Source of the DNA: Roseivirga sp.
GTDB taxonomy: Bacteria; Bacteroidota; Bacteroidia; Cytophagales; Cyclobacteriaceae
Assembly: GCA_021404565.1 (NCBI GenBank)
Contig: JAAWWF010000027.1
Coordinates: 248,001-312,000, forward strand
Direction of reading: 5' to 3'
DNA: 64,000 nt
The notes under the pieces are model-generated. The model was not told where the DNA came from and did no database searches. It worked only from the letters and a program-made list of their open reading frames with translations. Of the stretch, positions 8,602 through 17,329 are shown piece after piece. How positions within the stretch are numbered: position 1 is the stretch's first letter; each line of letters opens with the position of its first letter. The translations under genes and the position numbers were made by a program.

Positions 8602-11238
8602 TTATTTTCTGACCGTGTAAATGGTCATTTGGTTTGCGAAATTAACAAACAACTCATATTCACCTCTACTCTGATGATAGATAATTCCGACAGCCGCATC
8701 AGCCGCCAGCGGCATAGTAGTGATTAGTTTTCCCTCTTTGTTGAAGATAGAGCCCTCTCTCTGGTCGATATTTCTGACCACAAATACCTCGCTATCGTTT
8801 CTGAAATTGTAGAAATCAAAGTCGGCATTTGCTCCTCTGGTAAGCGGCACACTAAACAGCTCCTTACCTTCTTCATTGATCAACACCGCATTGGACACAT
8901 CTCTGCGCAATACCGCATAGCCGGTATTCAGTTTGTCTCTCAGCAGTTGAAAGCGGCTTCTTACATCAGGCCTGAGTAACTGATTGCGACCTTGCACCGC
9001 ACCAAGAAAATTCACCCGAATCACCTCTCCATTATCGCTTGTAACCACAACCTCACTTCTGGTAAAATCTGAACTCTTTGTGATGCGCACATCTCCGGCC
9101 AGACGTTTGCCTGTATTATATGGAAAGCCCGGATAGTACTCTCCTCTTCTATTGGTCAGGTGTACTTTGCCGGTAGCCTCTACCATTACAAAGCAATCTC
9201 TCCCCCTGATTCTTACGTGTTCGGGTACATCCAGCAGCTGAGAACCAATCGCCTTTGGGTTCCAGCCTTCCAGCAGCTTACCTTCTTTATCATATAGATA
9301 GACATTTCCTCTTCGGTCAGCCGCAGTATACCGATAGCGCTTGGTATTGTCATAGTCGATCACGCGGTGATTCCCCAGGGGTAATTCCGTATCAAACTGT
9401 TTAGGAAAACCTTCCACATCATCGCCATTCCTGTCCACCAGGTGAATGGCACTGTCTGTGAAGAAAAAGTATTGAAGCTTGCGATTGTTGTAGTAATCAA
9501 TCTGACTAACAACACCATTTATAGGACGATTAACATCCTTCTTCCATTGCACTACTCCCTGATCATCGATAAGATAGAGCTGGTTGTCCAGGTCCTGAAG
9601 CACTACTTCCCTGCTACCATCATTATGGTTGGTAACGACAAAAGGGGCGGTAATTAACGTAGTATCCGCAAAGGCATTGACTCTGACATCTGGTTTAGCC
9701 CCCGGCTCAGTACCTCCAGCGACCAGGTCTGTACTCTTAAAGCCAGCTGACTCATTAAAATCCAGCGAGGCATTGATAAGTACTCCCGCCCCCGTGGTGC
9801 TTAGCTGAAAAGAAAAAACGTCCAGGGCTGCAGTCAGTCTCCCTCGCTGGTCGAAGAAGTCCTGCCAGTTGGCTTTCATTTTATCATTCAAACCTTCAAG
9901 CAGGAATTCAAAGTTGTAGACGGAAGTAAAGTTGGTTTCCTGCACCAGATTATCGATATACCTTCTTCTTTCTATGGACCTGCCCCAGGTATTTTCTGCA
10001 TCATATTCGGAGAGCATGGTTTTAAGCACCTCCACATTGTTACCGAACATCAGCACATTATTAAAAATGGTGTAATAGGTCTGTTCAAAACCTTCAAATC
10101 TATCACCATACAATATCTGAGGGAGTTCTGCCTTGTTAATAAAGATGATATCGGTTTCCATGAAAGACTCCCTAAATAAAGTATCGTTATCGGCCATAAC
10201 AGTGGTAGCAAACTGATTGAGCATGGCATTGGCCAAATCAGGCTCATCTAGCGAAACCAGGAGCACCAGGTCTTCATTCTGATTGTTCAAATCCATCTTA
10301 ACCCGACAAAGCTCACCACCATGCTGATCCAGAAACCGTCCAAGATCAAAATCTGTGAGTTCATTCTCAGGTGTTTTATTGAGACCAAACCATTGCATAG
10401 AAGATGCCGAGGTAGGTACGAAGTTTTTAAGTGTAAGGCTGGTTTCCTGCTCTCTGAGACTGTTTGTATTAACGATCGACCTTCCGTTGAAAAGTAAACC
10501 CTGGTCACTGGCTTCTATGTCCATCTTCAGAAAGAGTCCGTCTGCTGTTTCGAAGGCCGGAGTTTCAGTTGAAAAAACACTGGCCAGATCTCCCATTTTA
10601 CTACAATCAATCAGTAGGGACACATCTGAACGGGAATCCGTCAGTTTGTAATCCATTCCGGCCAAAAGAACCAGATCCTGCCCTGTTGCTCTGATAACAT
10701 CTTCTACAAGCAAAGCTGCAGGTGAAATAGCCAGATAGTTGCCCTCAATAAAAAAGGAAAATGAATCTTCAGGCAGCTGCACTTCATGAATAGTTTTGTC
10801 CTGGTACAACCGCTCGGTGATGCTCACAGAACCCTCACCATAAACGCGATTCAATATGGTTGTGATGGCCTCGGCATTCCATTCAAAACCCTTGCTTTCA
10901 ATGAAGTAAAGTGGGTCTATCTGGTTATTGGCCGTAATATGGAAGCTGATAAAAATGGGTAAACTTGATAAATCTGACTTGATAGCCAGTGTATCGAGTC
11001 GGGAGAGCAATGATTTACCCGAAGCCAGAAATGGTATCTCTGCCAGTTCATCCCACCAGTCATAAGTAGCCAGTTCTTCATAAAAGTCGGTAGCATTGCT
11101 CACAGACAGTACTCCTATACTGGTGGCTGGTATAAGCTCTTCAATCCGGCCTTTGCTACTATTTTTTTCAAAAATGAAATACCAGCCGGCAGCCATAGCC
11201 AGCAGAAGGATCGCGATTACTACTATTCGGCTTTTCAA
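8602..11238 (-). CDS. Membrane-anchored protein with C-terminal beta-propeller-like repeats, function unknown
   Basis: 878 residues. One N-terminal membrane segment (IVVIAILLLAMAAGWYFIF), with the rest predicted periplasmic. Residues ~30-520 form a mixed region in the style of DUF3352-type Bacteroidota proteins (LIPATSIGVLSVSNATDFYEEL). From ~535 there are repeated short blades: YLIDDQGVVQWKK, IHLVDRNGDDVEGFPK, VYLYDKEGKLLEGW, VHLTNRRGEYYPGFP, VIRVNFLGAVQG. These look like PQQ- or WD-like propeller blades. No enzyme motif was seen. It heads the operon with the MscS channel and the PLP enzyme; co-transcription alone does not define a role. Confidence 0.75.
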   Translation of the reverse strand: MKSRIVVIAILLLAMAAGWYFIFEKNSSKGRIEELIPATSIGVLSVSNATDFYEELATYDWWDELAEIPFLASGKSLLSRLDTLAIKSDLSSLPIFISFHITANNQIDPLYFIESKGFEWNAEAITTILNRVYGEGSVSITERLYQDKTIHEVQLPEDSFSFFIEGNYLAISPAALLVEDVIRATGQDLVLLAGMDYKLTDSRSDVSLLIDCSKMGDLASVFSTETPAFETADGLFLKMDIEASDQGLLFNGRSIVNTNSLREQETSLTLKNFVPTSASSMQWFGLNKTPENELTDFDLGRFLDQHGGELCRVKMDLNNQNEDLVLLVSLDEPDLANAMLNQFATTVMADNDTLFRESFMETDIIFINKAELPQILYGDRFEGFEQTYYTIFNNVLMFGNNVEVLKTMLSEYDAENTWGRSIERRRYIDNLVQETNFTSVYNFEFLLEGLNDKMKANWQDFFDQRGRLTAALDVFSFQLSTTGAGVLINASLDFNESAGFKSTDLVAGGTEPGAKPDVRVNAFADTTLITAPFVVTNHNDGSREVVLQDLDNQLYLIDDQGVVQWKKDVNRPINGVVSQIDYYNNRKLQYFFFTDSAIHLVDRNGDDVEGFPKQFDTELPLGNHRVIDYDNTKRYRYTAADRRGNVYLYDKEGKLLEGWNPKAIGSQLLDVPEHVRIRGRDCFVMVEATGKVHLTNRRGEYYPGFPYNTGKRLAGDVRITKSSDFTRSEVVVTSDNGEVIRVNFLGAVQGRNQLLRPDVRSRFQLLRDKLNTGYAVLRRDVSNAVLINEEGKELFSVPLTRGANADFDFYNFRNDSEVFVVRNIDQREGSIFNKEGKLITTMPLAADAAVGIIYHQSRGEYELFVNFANQMTIYTVRK

Positions 11239-11601
11239 ATCTTTTATCAGTCAAGCATTAACAGAAGCCGAAAATAATCAATTCTCGACTGGATGGAACT
11301 AAACTTATGCCCTCTCTTAAAAGCCAAAGATCTTTCATCACTGATTTACAGACTTCCCCGACAGGTTCTCAGGCAGTTAACGGGTTTTGACGGCCTGTCA
11401 TATACATCTGCACACAGTTTATTTATTGTTATTAAAAGCCGGGGATTTTGGTTACCAGCAAGTATTTCAATACCGAACCAGCTTGTGCCATTATGACCCA
11501 ATTCCTTAGGTCTTCAGGCATGCACTAAAAATCAAAAAGGCCCGGTTTACGAGTAAACCAGGCCTTTCTTATGTATTTGAAAATTCTTCTAAAACAACTG
11601 A
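11239..11601. other. Intergenic region between the 11.2-kb operon start and mdh end
   Basis: Contains the promoter region for the minus-strand operon starting at 11238 and the mdh terminator at 11536-11567. The rest (11290-11520) has no convincing ORF, repeat or RNA gene; the short plus-strand ORF there has no recognisable features. Confidence 0.4.
11536..11567 (-). terminator. Intrinsic terminator of mdh
   Basis: AAAGGCCCGGTTTA (11536-11549), loop CGAG, TAAACCAGGCCTTT (11554-11567). The single C/A mismatch is a G-U pair in minus-strand RNA; the hairpin is followed there by UUUUUGAU. It lies 34 bases after the mdh stop. Confidence 0.85.
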
Positions 11602-12522
11602 TCAGATGAGACCATTTGTTTTTCTTACCGCCTCAGCACTATTGCTTAAAGCTTCTTTTTCAGCATCGTCCAGATTAATCTCAACAATACGCTCTACTCC
11701 ATTGGCTCCTATCAAAGCAGGAACACCAATACAAATATCATTCAGACCATACTCTCCGTCAAGCATGCAAGAACATGGGAACATTTTACCAGAGTCCTGA
11801 GCAATGGCCTGTACCATTGCAGAAACAGCAGCTCCCGGAGCATACCAGGCAGAGGTCCCTAACAGTTTGGTAAGTGTAGCTCCACCAACTTTAGTTGCTT
11901 CTTTTACCTCGTTCAATCTCTCAGCATCGATAAACTCAGAAGCAGGAACGCTGTTACGGGTAGCCAAACGAGTCAAAGGAATCATGCCCTTATCGCTATG
12001 TCCACCGATTACCATACCATCCACATCAGAGATAGGAGCCTCAAGAGCTTCTGCCAATCGGTACTTAAAGCGTGCAGAATCTAATGCTCCACCCATACCA
12101 ATAATTCTGTTCTTAGGTAAGCCTGTGGCTTTATGCGTCAGGTAAGTCATGGTATCCATTGGGTTTGACACCACAATAATGATTACATTAGGAGATGCCT
12201 CAATCAGCTGCTCCGCTACACTTTTTACAATACCAGCATTGGTACTGATCAGTTCCTCACGGGTCATTCCCGGCTTACGTGGAATACCTGATGTAATGAC
12301 TGCCACATCGCTACCGGCTGTCTTACTGTAGTCGTTGGTAGCTCCAACAATTTTGGTATCAAAGCCATTAAGGGAAGCCGTTTGCATCAAATCCATGGCC
12401 TTACCTTCGGCAAAACCTTCTCTGATATCTAACAATACAACTTCAGCGGCAAAATCTTTTATGGCGATATACTCTGCGCAACTGGCGCCTACTGCTCCGG
12501 CACCGACTACTGTAACTTTCAT
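11602..12522 (-). CDS. mdh: Malate dehydrogenase (LDH-like type)
   Basis: 306 residues, the length of the LDH-like MDH group. Oxidises malate to oxaloacetate with NAD in the TCA cycle. Seen: dinucleotide loop GAGAVG at 7-12, Asp ending the second strand (VVLLDI), favouring NAD; the mobile loop GIPRKPGMTREEL with the substrate arginines; VSNPMDTMTYL; and the catalytic histidine in IGGHSDKGMIPL. Monocistronic: it has its own terminator, and a minus-strand TAACTTTG -7 element (plus strand 12561-12568) lies ~40 bases upstream of the ATG. Confidence 0.96.
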   Translation of the reverse strand: MKVTVVGAGAVGASCAEYIAIKDFAAEVVLLDIREGFAEGKAMDLMQTASLNGFDTKIVGATNDYSKTAGSDVAVITSGIPRKPGMTREELISTNAGIVKSVAEQLIEASPNVIIIVVSNPMDTMTYLTHKATGLPKNRIIGMGGALDSARFKYRLAEALEAPISDVDGMVIGGHSDKGMIPLTRLATRNSVPASEFIDAERLNEVKEATKVGGATLTKLLGTSAWYAPGAAVSAMVQAIAQDSGKMFPCSCMLDGEYGLNDICIGVPALIGANGVERIVEINLDDAEKEALSNSAEAVRKTNGLI

Positions 12523-12560
12523 AGGTTCTTTGTAAAATTTATTAATTCAAAACTGAGCCG

Positions 12561-12568
12561 CAAAGTTA
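12561..12568 (-). promoter_or_regulatory. -7 element of the mdh promoter
   Basis: On the minus strand TAACTTTG, a perfect TAnnTTTG Bacteroidota sigma-A -7 box, with TTTC about 19 bases further upstream as a weak -33. Transcription would start ~30 bases before the mdh ATG. Confidence 0.55.
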
Positions 12569-12618
12569 ACAACCTAGGCCACGAAATGAAACGGATAAGC
12601 AGATGATTAAAGAAGTAT

Positions 12619-13143
12619 TCAGGCTTTGTCGGTATAGGCCTGTTTTAGCTCAAAAAAGCCAAAAGAAGACTTGTATGCCTCAAAAATCTTAGAAGTGTAG
12701 TCATTATAGCGTGTCAGCAGGCTTTCCAAAACGAGCGCTTTCACTTTGGGCTTGGAATCAAACACCTCCAGAATGTTTCCCTGAGGCAAAACAAACAGTT
12801 GAGCATCTTCACTGGTCACGATGGCATTATAGATGCGCTGACTGTCACGGACAAAGCAGTTATCACCAAAAGCTTCAGAGGCAGCTACATTCATCAATGG
12901 CTCCATCTCACCGTCCCGGTCGAGGTTAAGCGACACGGTACCGGACTGTACAATATACAATGCCTGACTCGGGTCTTTTCTGAAAAAAACAGCCTCGTTT
13001 TTCTTATAAACTCTTGGATAGAGGTAGGGTAGAAATATGAAAAGCTGATCATCAGAAAGCAAGTCAAAAGGTTTCACGCCTCTTAAAAACTCGATGCGCT
13101 CCTTCTCTTCTTTACTATATGTTTTCTTAAATGGATTAAACAT
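12619..13143 (-). CDS. Cyclic-nucleotide-binding-domain protein
   Basis: 174 residues. Residues ~25-135 match a cNMP-binding beta roll: LSDDQLFIFLPYLYPRVYKKNEAVFF at the start, LYIVQSGTVSLNL, and SEAFGDNCFV where the phosphate-binding cassette should be. The typical FGE...R pattern is altered (FGDNCFVRDSQR), so ligand binding is uncertain. There is no DNA-binding helix-turn-helix after the roll, only a ~40-residue helical tail, so this is not a complete CRP-type regulator. The start codon overlaps the tilS stop by 8 bases, which implies translational coupling. Confidence 0.8.
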   Translation of the reverse strand: MFNPFKKTYSKEEKERIEFLRGVKPFDLLSDDQLFIFLPYLYPRVYKKNEAVFFRKDPSQALYIVQSGTVSLNLDRDGEMEPLMNVAASEAFGDNCFVRDSQRIYNAIVTSEDAQLFVLPQGNILEVFDSKPKVKALVLESLLTRYNDYTSKIFEAYKSSFGFFELKQAYTDKA

Positions 13144-14461
13144 GTCCTTCTTTCCGAATCAGGCTAAAAATAGTTTTTGTCTTCGGGGTCACTTTAAATC
13201 TGTCATCTATCCGCAGGCCCACTACCCACACAATTTCACCGGCCGATTCCACTACCCTGATATGTCTTTTTAAGTTTACCGGAATTTTACGGTCAATCAT
13301 AAAATCGCTGAGCTTTTTTTTGCCACTCATACCCAATGGCTGAAACTGATCTCCTTCACGCCAGCTCCTTATTTTAAGAGGAAATTGTAGTTTTTCCATA
13401 TCCAGTAGCGCATTTGCTTCCTTGAAGGAGTTTTTCTCCAGGGGTCCGCAAGATTGTTTGAGTTCGTAAGTCACCTCTCCTATTTTCAATTCATCACCTT
13501 CCTCTGCACTAATCAACTGCTCCTCAAATTCCGCAAGTTCCCTTAAATCTATCACCAGTTCTTCCCTGTCAACCGTCAGCCGGTGTGTCTTCGAGAGAAA
13601 CTGCCGACCCGAATGTTCATTAAATGCCCTGAACATCTCCTCACACTGACTATAGTTAAAACCAAAGGGTTTGAGCAAATGCTCCAGCACATAGGGGCCG
13701 CTTACCTTAGACTTCGGCAGGTATAAAAAGGTTTCGTGTTTTCTGAAGGCTGTTTGCCTTAGCTGTTCCATCCCCGCCAAAAAGAAAGCCTCTACCTCCG
13801 TATTCCGTTTTGCTGTATCCCTGAAAGTATTCAGCAGGTCAGGATTCAACTGCTTTAATAATGGAGTCACCTGATGCCGGATAAAATTACGCTTATAATA
13901 AACCTCCTGATTCGAGGCATCCTCCCGCCAGCTTATATTGTTTTGCCTTGCACATTGCTCAATCTCATCCTTAGTAAAGTCCAGCATGGGTCTGATCACC
14001 ATTTCGTTCCGGGGTTTTATACCTCTCAGTCCGGAAACAGAAGTACCCCTGGTCAGGTTGTGTACTACGGTTTCAAAAGAGTCTTCCAGGTGGTGAGCTG
14101 TTGCGATGAGCGTATAGCCCTGACTGGCGGCCAGGGTCTGAAACCAGGCATAGCGCAGGTCTCGGGCAGCCATTTGAATCGAAACACCATGCTCTTCAGC
14201 ATATGCCTTCGTGTCAAAAGATTTACTGAAGAAAGGGATTCTCAACAAGGCAGCAGTATTGCTCACCAGAGCTTCATCGGCATCCGACTCAGCAGCCCTT
14301 AGGGAAAAGTTGCAATGTGCCACCCCCACGTCAAAACCCGCTCTATGGAACAAATACATGAGCACCATAGAGTCCACTCCCCCGCTCACAGCAAGTAAAA
14401 CCTTGTCTTCAGGAGAAATAAGGGCATGTTTTTTGATAAACTCCAAAAAGCGGTCGCTCAT
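13136..14461 (-). CDS. tilS: tRNA(Ile)-lysidine synthetase
   Basis: 441 residues from the start chosen here. Modifies C34 of the tRNA-Ile CAU anticodon to lysidine using ATP, so that AUA is read. Seen: PP-loop SGGVDS at 26-31 (LLAVSGGVDSMVLMYLFH), HCNFSLR, TAHHLEDSFETVVHNLTRG, GLRGI, FIRHQVTPLL, and the C-terminal TilS domain (GDQFQPLGMSGKKKLSDFMID). The frame stays open ~58 codons further upstream, but that part overlaps the divergent ostA-like gene and has no TilS features; ATG at 14461 is preceded by a TATTTTTG -7 box. Overlaps the next gene by 8 bases. Confidence 0.95.
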   Translation of the reverse strand: MSDRFLEFIKKHALISPEDKVLLAVSGGVDSMVLMYLFHRAGFDVGVAHCNFSLRAAESDADEALVSNTAALLRIPFFSKSFDTKAYAEEHGVSIQMAARDLRYAWFQTLAASQGYTLIATAHHLEDSFETVVHNLTRGTSVSGLRGIKPRNEMVIRPMLDFTKDEIEQCARQNNISWREDASNQEVYYKRNFIRHQVTPLLKQLNPDLLNTFRDTAKRNTEVEAFFLAGMEQLRQTAFRKHETFLYLPKSKVSGPYVLEHLLKPFGFNYSQCEEMFRAFNEHSGRQFLSKTHRLTVDREELVIDLRELAEFEEQLISAEEGDELKIGEVTYELKQSCGPLEKNSFKEANALLDMEKLQFPLKIRSWREGDQFQPLGMSGKKKLSDFMIDRKIPVNLKRHIRVVESAGEIVWVVGLRIDDRFKVTPKTKTIFSLIRKEGHV

Positions 14462-14465
14462 GGCC

Positions 14466-14492
14466 CAAAAATACGACAAATCGCTAATTTTG
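14466..14492. promoter_or_regulatory. Divergent promoter pair, tilS / ostA-like
   Basis: In the 43-base gap between the two start codons there are two TAnnTTTG boxes: TATTTTTG on the minus strand (plus 14466-14473) for tilS and TAATTTTG on the plus strand (14485-14492) for the ostA-like gene. They are so close that the polymerases would compete. Clear -33 TTTG boxes are not seen. Confidence 0.5.
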
Positions 14493-14504
14493 CGCATTCT
14501 GAAA

Positions 14505-16019
14505 ATGAACAGGTACTTTCTCACACTTCTATTAATCGCTATCGGCTGGACAGGTCTAGAGGCCCAGACCAAGATCATTGTTAAAAAGGCCGATCTGTTA
14601 AAACCGGGAGTGGTTAATAACCAGCCCGTGCGCAAGCTTCTGGGTAATGTTCACCTTATCCAGGGCAATACAAACATCTACTGCGACTCAGCCTATTTCT
14701 ACTCAAACAGCAACTCTGCCCAGGCCTTTAGCAATGTGCATATACTGGACCAGGTAGATACGCTGGATCTGCGTGGAGACTATATGGAATATGAGGGAAA
14801 CAACAGCCTGGTAAAAGTACGGGGTAATGTGATTTTTAAAGATGACAGCACTGACCTGTATACCGATAACCTGGACTATGACCGTACCACAGAAACAGGT
14901 TACTATTTTGATGGCGGCAAGCTGGTAGACAGCACCAATGTATTGACGAGCCTCAGAGGTTACTACAATGCCAATACTAAAAAAGCCCAGTTTATAGATT
15001 CTGTGGTGTTGGTCAGTCCTGATTTCTACATGGAAACCGATACGCTAGACTACCATACCGTAGAAAAAGAGGCCATATCCAGGGGCAGAACACACGCGCT
15101 GACAGAAGAAAAAGACACCCTGAACTCCACCGTAGGGATGCTCTATAAACAGCTTGAGAAATACAGCGAAATCTACAGCGGTACCATCCTCACAGAGGAA
15201 TATGAGATTAAAGGTGACACCTTAATTGCAAACGACAGTCTCCAGTATTATCAGGGCATGCAAAATGTTACACTCGAATCTTATGAGGATTCGCTGAAAA
15301 TTTATGGCAACCAGGTTTACTACGATAAGGTCAGCAGCACGGCCAAGGCCTATGACCAGGCCTATCTGAGAAAAATGATGCGCGGAGACAGCCTCTTTAT
15401 TCAGGGCGATACACTCCTTTCTGTGCAAAATGATGAAGGGAGTGATAAATTTCTTTCGGCCTATTTAGGGGCTCAGATGTATAAATCAGACATGCAGGCC
15501 AGGGCTGACTCGATCACTTATAATTTGTCAGATTCTACCATTTACATGTACCGCGATCCTGTTATCTGGAATATCGACAGTCAAATCAGCGCTGACTCTA
15601 TTCGCATCACCACATCTAATAACCGTATTCACAGAATGTACCTCGCCATCAACTCATTTGTGATTTCTCAGGATACCTCAAAAAACTTCAATCAGGTAAA
15701 AGGTCGGGATATGGTAGTCTACTTTGAAGATGGCTATATCGAAAGATCTGATGTATTTGGCAATGGAGAAAGCATCTATTTCACAGGAGATACGGGAGGT
15801 GGATCCAGCTCCATGAACAAACTGAAATGCTCGAATATGAGTATTTACTTCAGCAATAACTTTGTAACCGAACTCCGTACCTATCGGGAGGTAGACGGCA
15901 GCCTCATTCCTCCATTTGAGATACAAGACCCAGACCGAAAGCTGCGGGGCTTTGTATGGCGCATACGAGAGAAACCCACCCTACAGAACATTGTGAAACG
16001 GATGAGATACGACCGCTAG
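14505..16019 (+). CDS. OstA-like/LptA-LptD N-terminal family protein
   Basis: 504 residues from the chosen ATG, giving a normal signal peptide (MNRYFLTLLLIAIGWTGLEA, then QTK). The mature part is a long beta-jellyroll of OstA type: repeats of the form Y-x-x-N-x-x-V-x-V-x-G-N-V-x-F-x-D (VKVRGNVIF, NIYCDSAYFYSNSNSAQAFSN, DTLIANDSLQYY). Proteins of this type in Bacteroidota are thought to act in lipopolysaccharide transport or outer-membrane biogenesis across the periplasm. The open frame continues 98 codons upstream, but those codons overlap tilS and are rejected. Followed by a strong terminator. Confidence 0.82.
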   Translation: MNRYFLTLLLIAIGWTGLEAQTKIIVKKADLLKPGVVNNQPVRKLLGNVHLIQGNTNIYCDSAYFYSNSNSAQAFSNVHILDQVDTLDLRGDYMEYEGNNSLVKVRGNVIFKDDSTDLYTDNLDYDRTTETGYYFDGGKLVDSTNVLTSLRGYYNANTKKAQFIDSVVLVSPDFYMETDTLDYHTVEKEAISRGRTHALTEEKDTLNSTVGMLYKQLEKYSEIYSGTILTEEYEIKGDTLIANDSLQYYQGMQNVTLESYEDSLKIYGNQVYYDKVSSTAKAYDQAYLRKMMRGDSLFIQGDTLLSVQNDEGSDKFLSAYLGAQMYKSDMQARADSITYNLSDSTIYMYRDPVIWNIDSQISADSIRITTSNNRIHRMYLAINSFVISQDTSKNFNQVKGRDMVVYFEDGYIERSDVFGNGESIYFTGDTGGGSSSMNKLKCSNMSIYFSNNFVTELRTYREVDGSLIPPFEIQDPDRKLRGFVWRIREKPTLQNIVKRMRYDR

Positions 16020-16040
16020 CAGCATTCACTTAGTCAACAT

Positions 16041-16080
16041 CAGGCGGGGAAGGTTAAAAATGGTTAAACCCGCCTGTTTT
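16041..16080 (+). terminator. Intrinsic terminator after ostA-like gene
   Basis: CAGGCGGG (16041-16048) and CCCGCCTG (16069-16076), 20-base loop, followed by TTTT. Located 21 bases after the stop. Confidence 0.75.
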
Positions 16081-16128
16081 GATCAGAAAAGTCGTTTTCT
16101 TTGAACAAGGAAAGCGGACATACTAAAA

Positions 16129-16159
16129 TTGGATATCTCCGCTAATACTGGTAACTTTG
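16129..16159 (+). promoter_or_regulatory. Promoter of the bamD-recN block
   Basis: TTG at 16129-16131, 20 bases of spacer, then TAACTTTG at 16152-16159, a good Bacteroidota -33/-7 pair. The predicted start of transcription is only a few bases before the bamD ATG at 16167, so the leader would be very short or absent. Confidence 0.6.
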
Positions 16160-16166
16160 CACGCTT

Positions 16167-16997
16167 ATGAGAAAAACGGTAGTTCTGACCCTTTTTGTTG
16201 GTGTTTCTGTGATGTTTGGATGCACTACCCGTTTGGCTAAACTGGAAAAGAGCGCTGACTTTGACGAGCTCTATAAAGGCGCTATCGCCTATTATGAGCA
16301 AGGCAAGTACGCCAAGGCCAAATTACTCTTTGAGAAAGTATCTCCCTACTACCGGGGCACCCTGGAAGCTGAAAAGGTTCAATTCTATTGGGCTTACTGC
16401 GAGTACTATCAAAGATTATACACACTGGCAGCTTTCCGCTTCAAGAACTTCTACCAGACCTACGGTCGAAGTGAGTTTGCAGAACAGGCTGAATACATGC
16501 ATGCCTTCTCACTTTATAAGGACTCGCCCGACTCTAACCTGGATCAAACCAGTTCTGAAGAGGCGGTCATCGCGATGCAGAACTTCCTGAACAGAAGACC
16601 CGCCTCGCAATACTACCTGAGGGCCAATGAGATCATTGATGAACTACAGGTAAGATTTGAAACCAAGGCTTACGAACGAGCCAAATTATATTATAAATTA
16701 TCAACGGGATTGTCATTCCGAAACTATCTGGAAGCGGCAATCGTTACCTTTGACAGCTTTAAAGCAGATTACCCGGATTCTAAATACAATGAGGAGCTGA
16801 TGTTTTTGTCTATTGAGACAATTTACAAGCTTGCTGAAAACAGTATCACAATCCGTAGAAAGGAAAGATTCCAGAAAACGATAGCGTACTACAATGACTT
16901 TGTACAGCGTTATCCTGAAAGTGAATTTCTGGAAAGAGCTCAGAGTTTTAATGAGCTATCAGTTAAAGAATTAGAAGCATTAAATAAAGTAGATTAA
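16167..16997 (+). CDS. bamD: Outer-membrane assembly lipoprotein BamD
   Basis: 276 residues. Lipoprotein signal MRKTVVLTLFVGVSVMFGC with the lipid-carrying cysteine at 19. The rest is TPR-like helical repeats of the BamD/YfiO type: YKGAIAYYEQGKYAKAKLLFEKV, FYWAYCEYYQRLYTLAAFRFKNF, then several more including the C-terminal YNDFVQRYPESEFLERAQ. It is part of the BAM machine that inserts beta-barrel proteins. It is followed after 2 bases by rpoZ, then coaBC, DUF4835 and recN, an order that recurs in Bacteroidota. Confidence 0.92.
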   Translation: MRKTVVLTLFVGVSVMFGCTTRLAKLEKSADFDELYKGAIAYYEQGKYAKAKLLFEKVSPYYRGTLEAEKVQFYWAYCEYYQRLYTLAAFRFKNFYQTYGRSEFAEQAEYMHAFSLYKDSPDSNLDQTSSEEAVIAMQNFLNRRPASQYYLRANEIIDELQVRFETKAYERAKLYYKLSTGLSFRNYLEAAIVTFDSFKADYPDSKYNEELMFLSIETIYKLAENSITIRRKERFQKTIAYYNDFVQRYPESEFLERAQSFNELSVKELEALNKVD

Positions 16998-16999
16998 TT

Positions 17000-17323
17000 A
17001 TGGCTGCAAGTCCATCTATCATTACCCGCAATACTGACGAATTAGCGAATCCTACTGAGAACATTTATGAATCAGTAGCGATTATCTCTAAAAGAGCGAA
17101 GCAAATCTCTACCAACATGAAAGAAGAGTTGAATGGCAAGCTTGCCGAATTCGCTTCTACGGTTGACAATCTGGAGGAAATCTTCGAAAACAGAGAGCAA
17201 ATCGAGATTTCAAGGTTCTACGAAAGAATGCCAAAGCCTACCTCTATGGCGGTGGAAGAATTCGAGAATGACAATATCTACTGGAGATATAAAGATCAGG
17301 AAGAGTCTGACGAACAAAAATAA
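17000..17323 (+). CDS. rpoZ: RNA polymerase omega subunit (Rpb6-like)
   Basis: 107 residues. Contains the Bacteroidota omega signature: TENIYESVAIISKRAKQISTNMKEEL, corresponding to the Rpb6/omega helices that contact beta-prime, followed by an acidic stretch and EEFENDNIYWRYKD. It lies 2 bases after bamD and 6 bases before coaBC, so the transcript links envelope, transcription and coenzyme A genes. Role: assembly and stability of RNA polymerase. Confidence 0.92.
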   Translation: MAASPSIITRNTDELANPTENIYESVAIISKRAKQISTNMKEELNGKLAEFASTVDNLEEIFENREQIEISRFYERMPKPTSMAVEEFENDNIYWRYKDQEESDEQK

Positions 17324-17329
17324 GTCTTC

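Noticed and set aside
14211-14504. 98-codon extension of the ostA-like gene
   Set aside because: It lies inside tilS on the other strand, while ATG 14505 gives a standard signal peptide.
14462-14635. 58-codon N-terminal extension of tilS
   Set aside because: It overlaps the start of the divergent ostA-like gene, has no TilS features, and ATG 14461 gives the normal N-terminus close to the SGGVDS loop.
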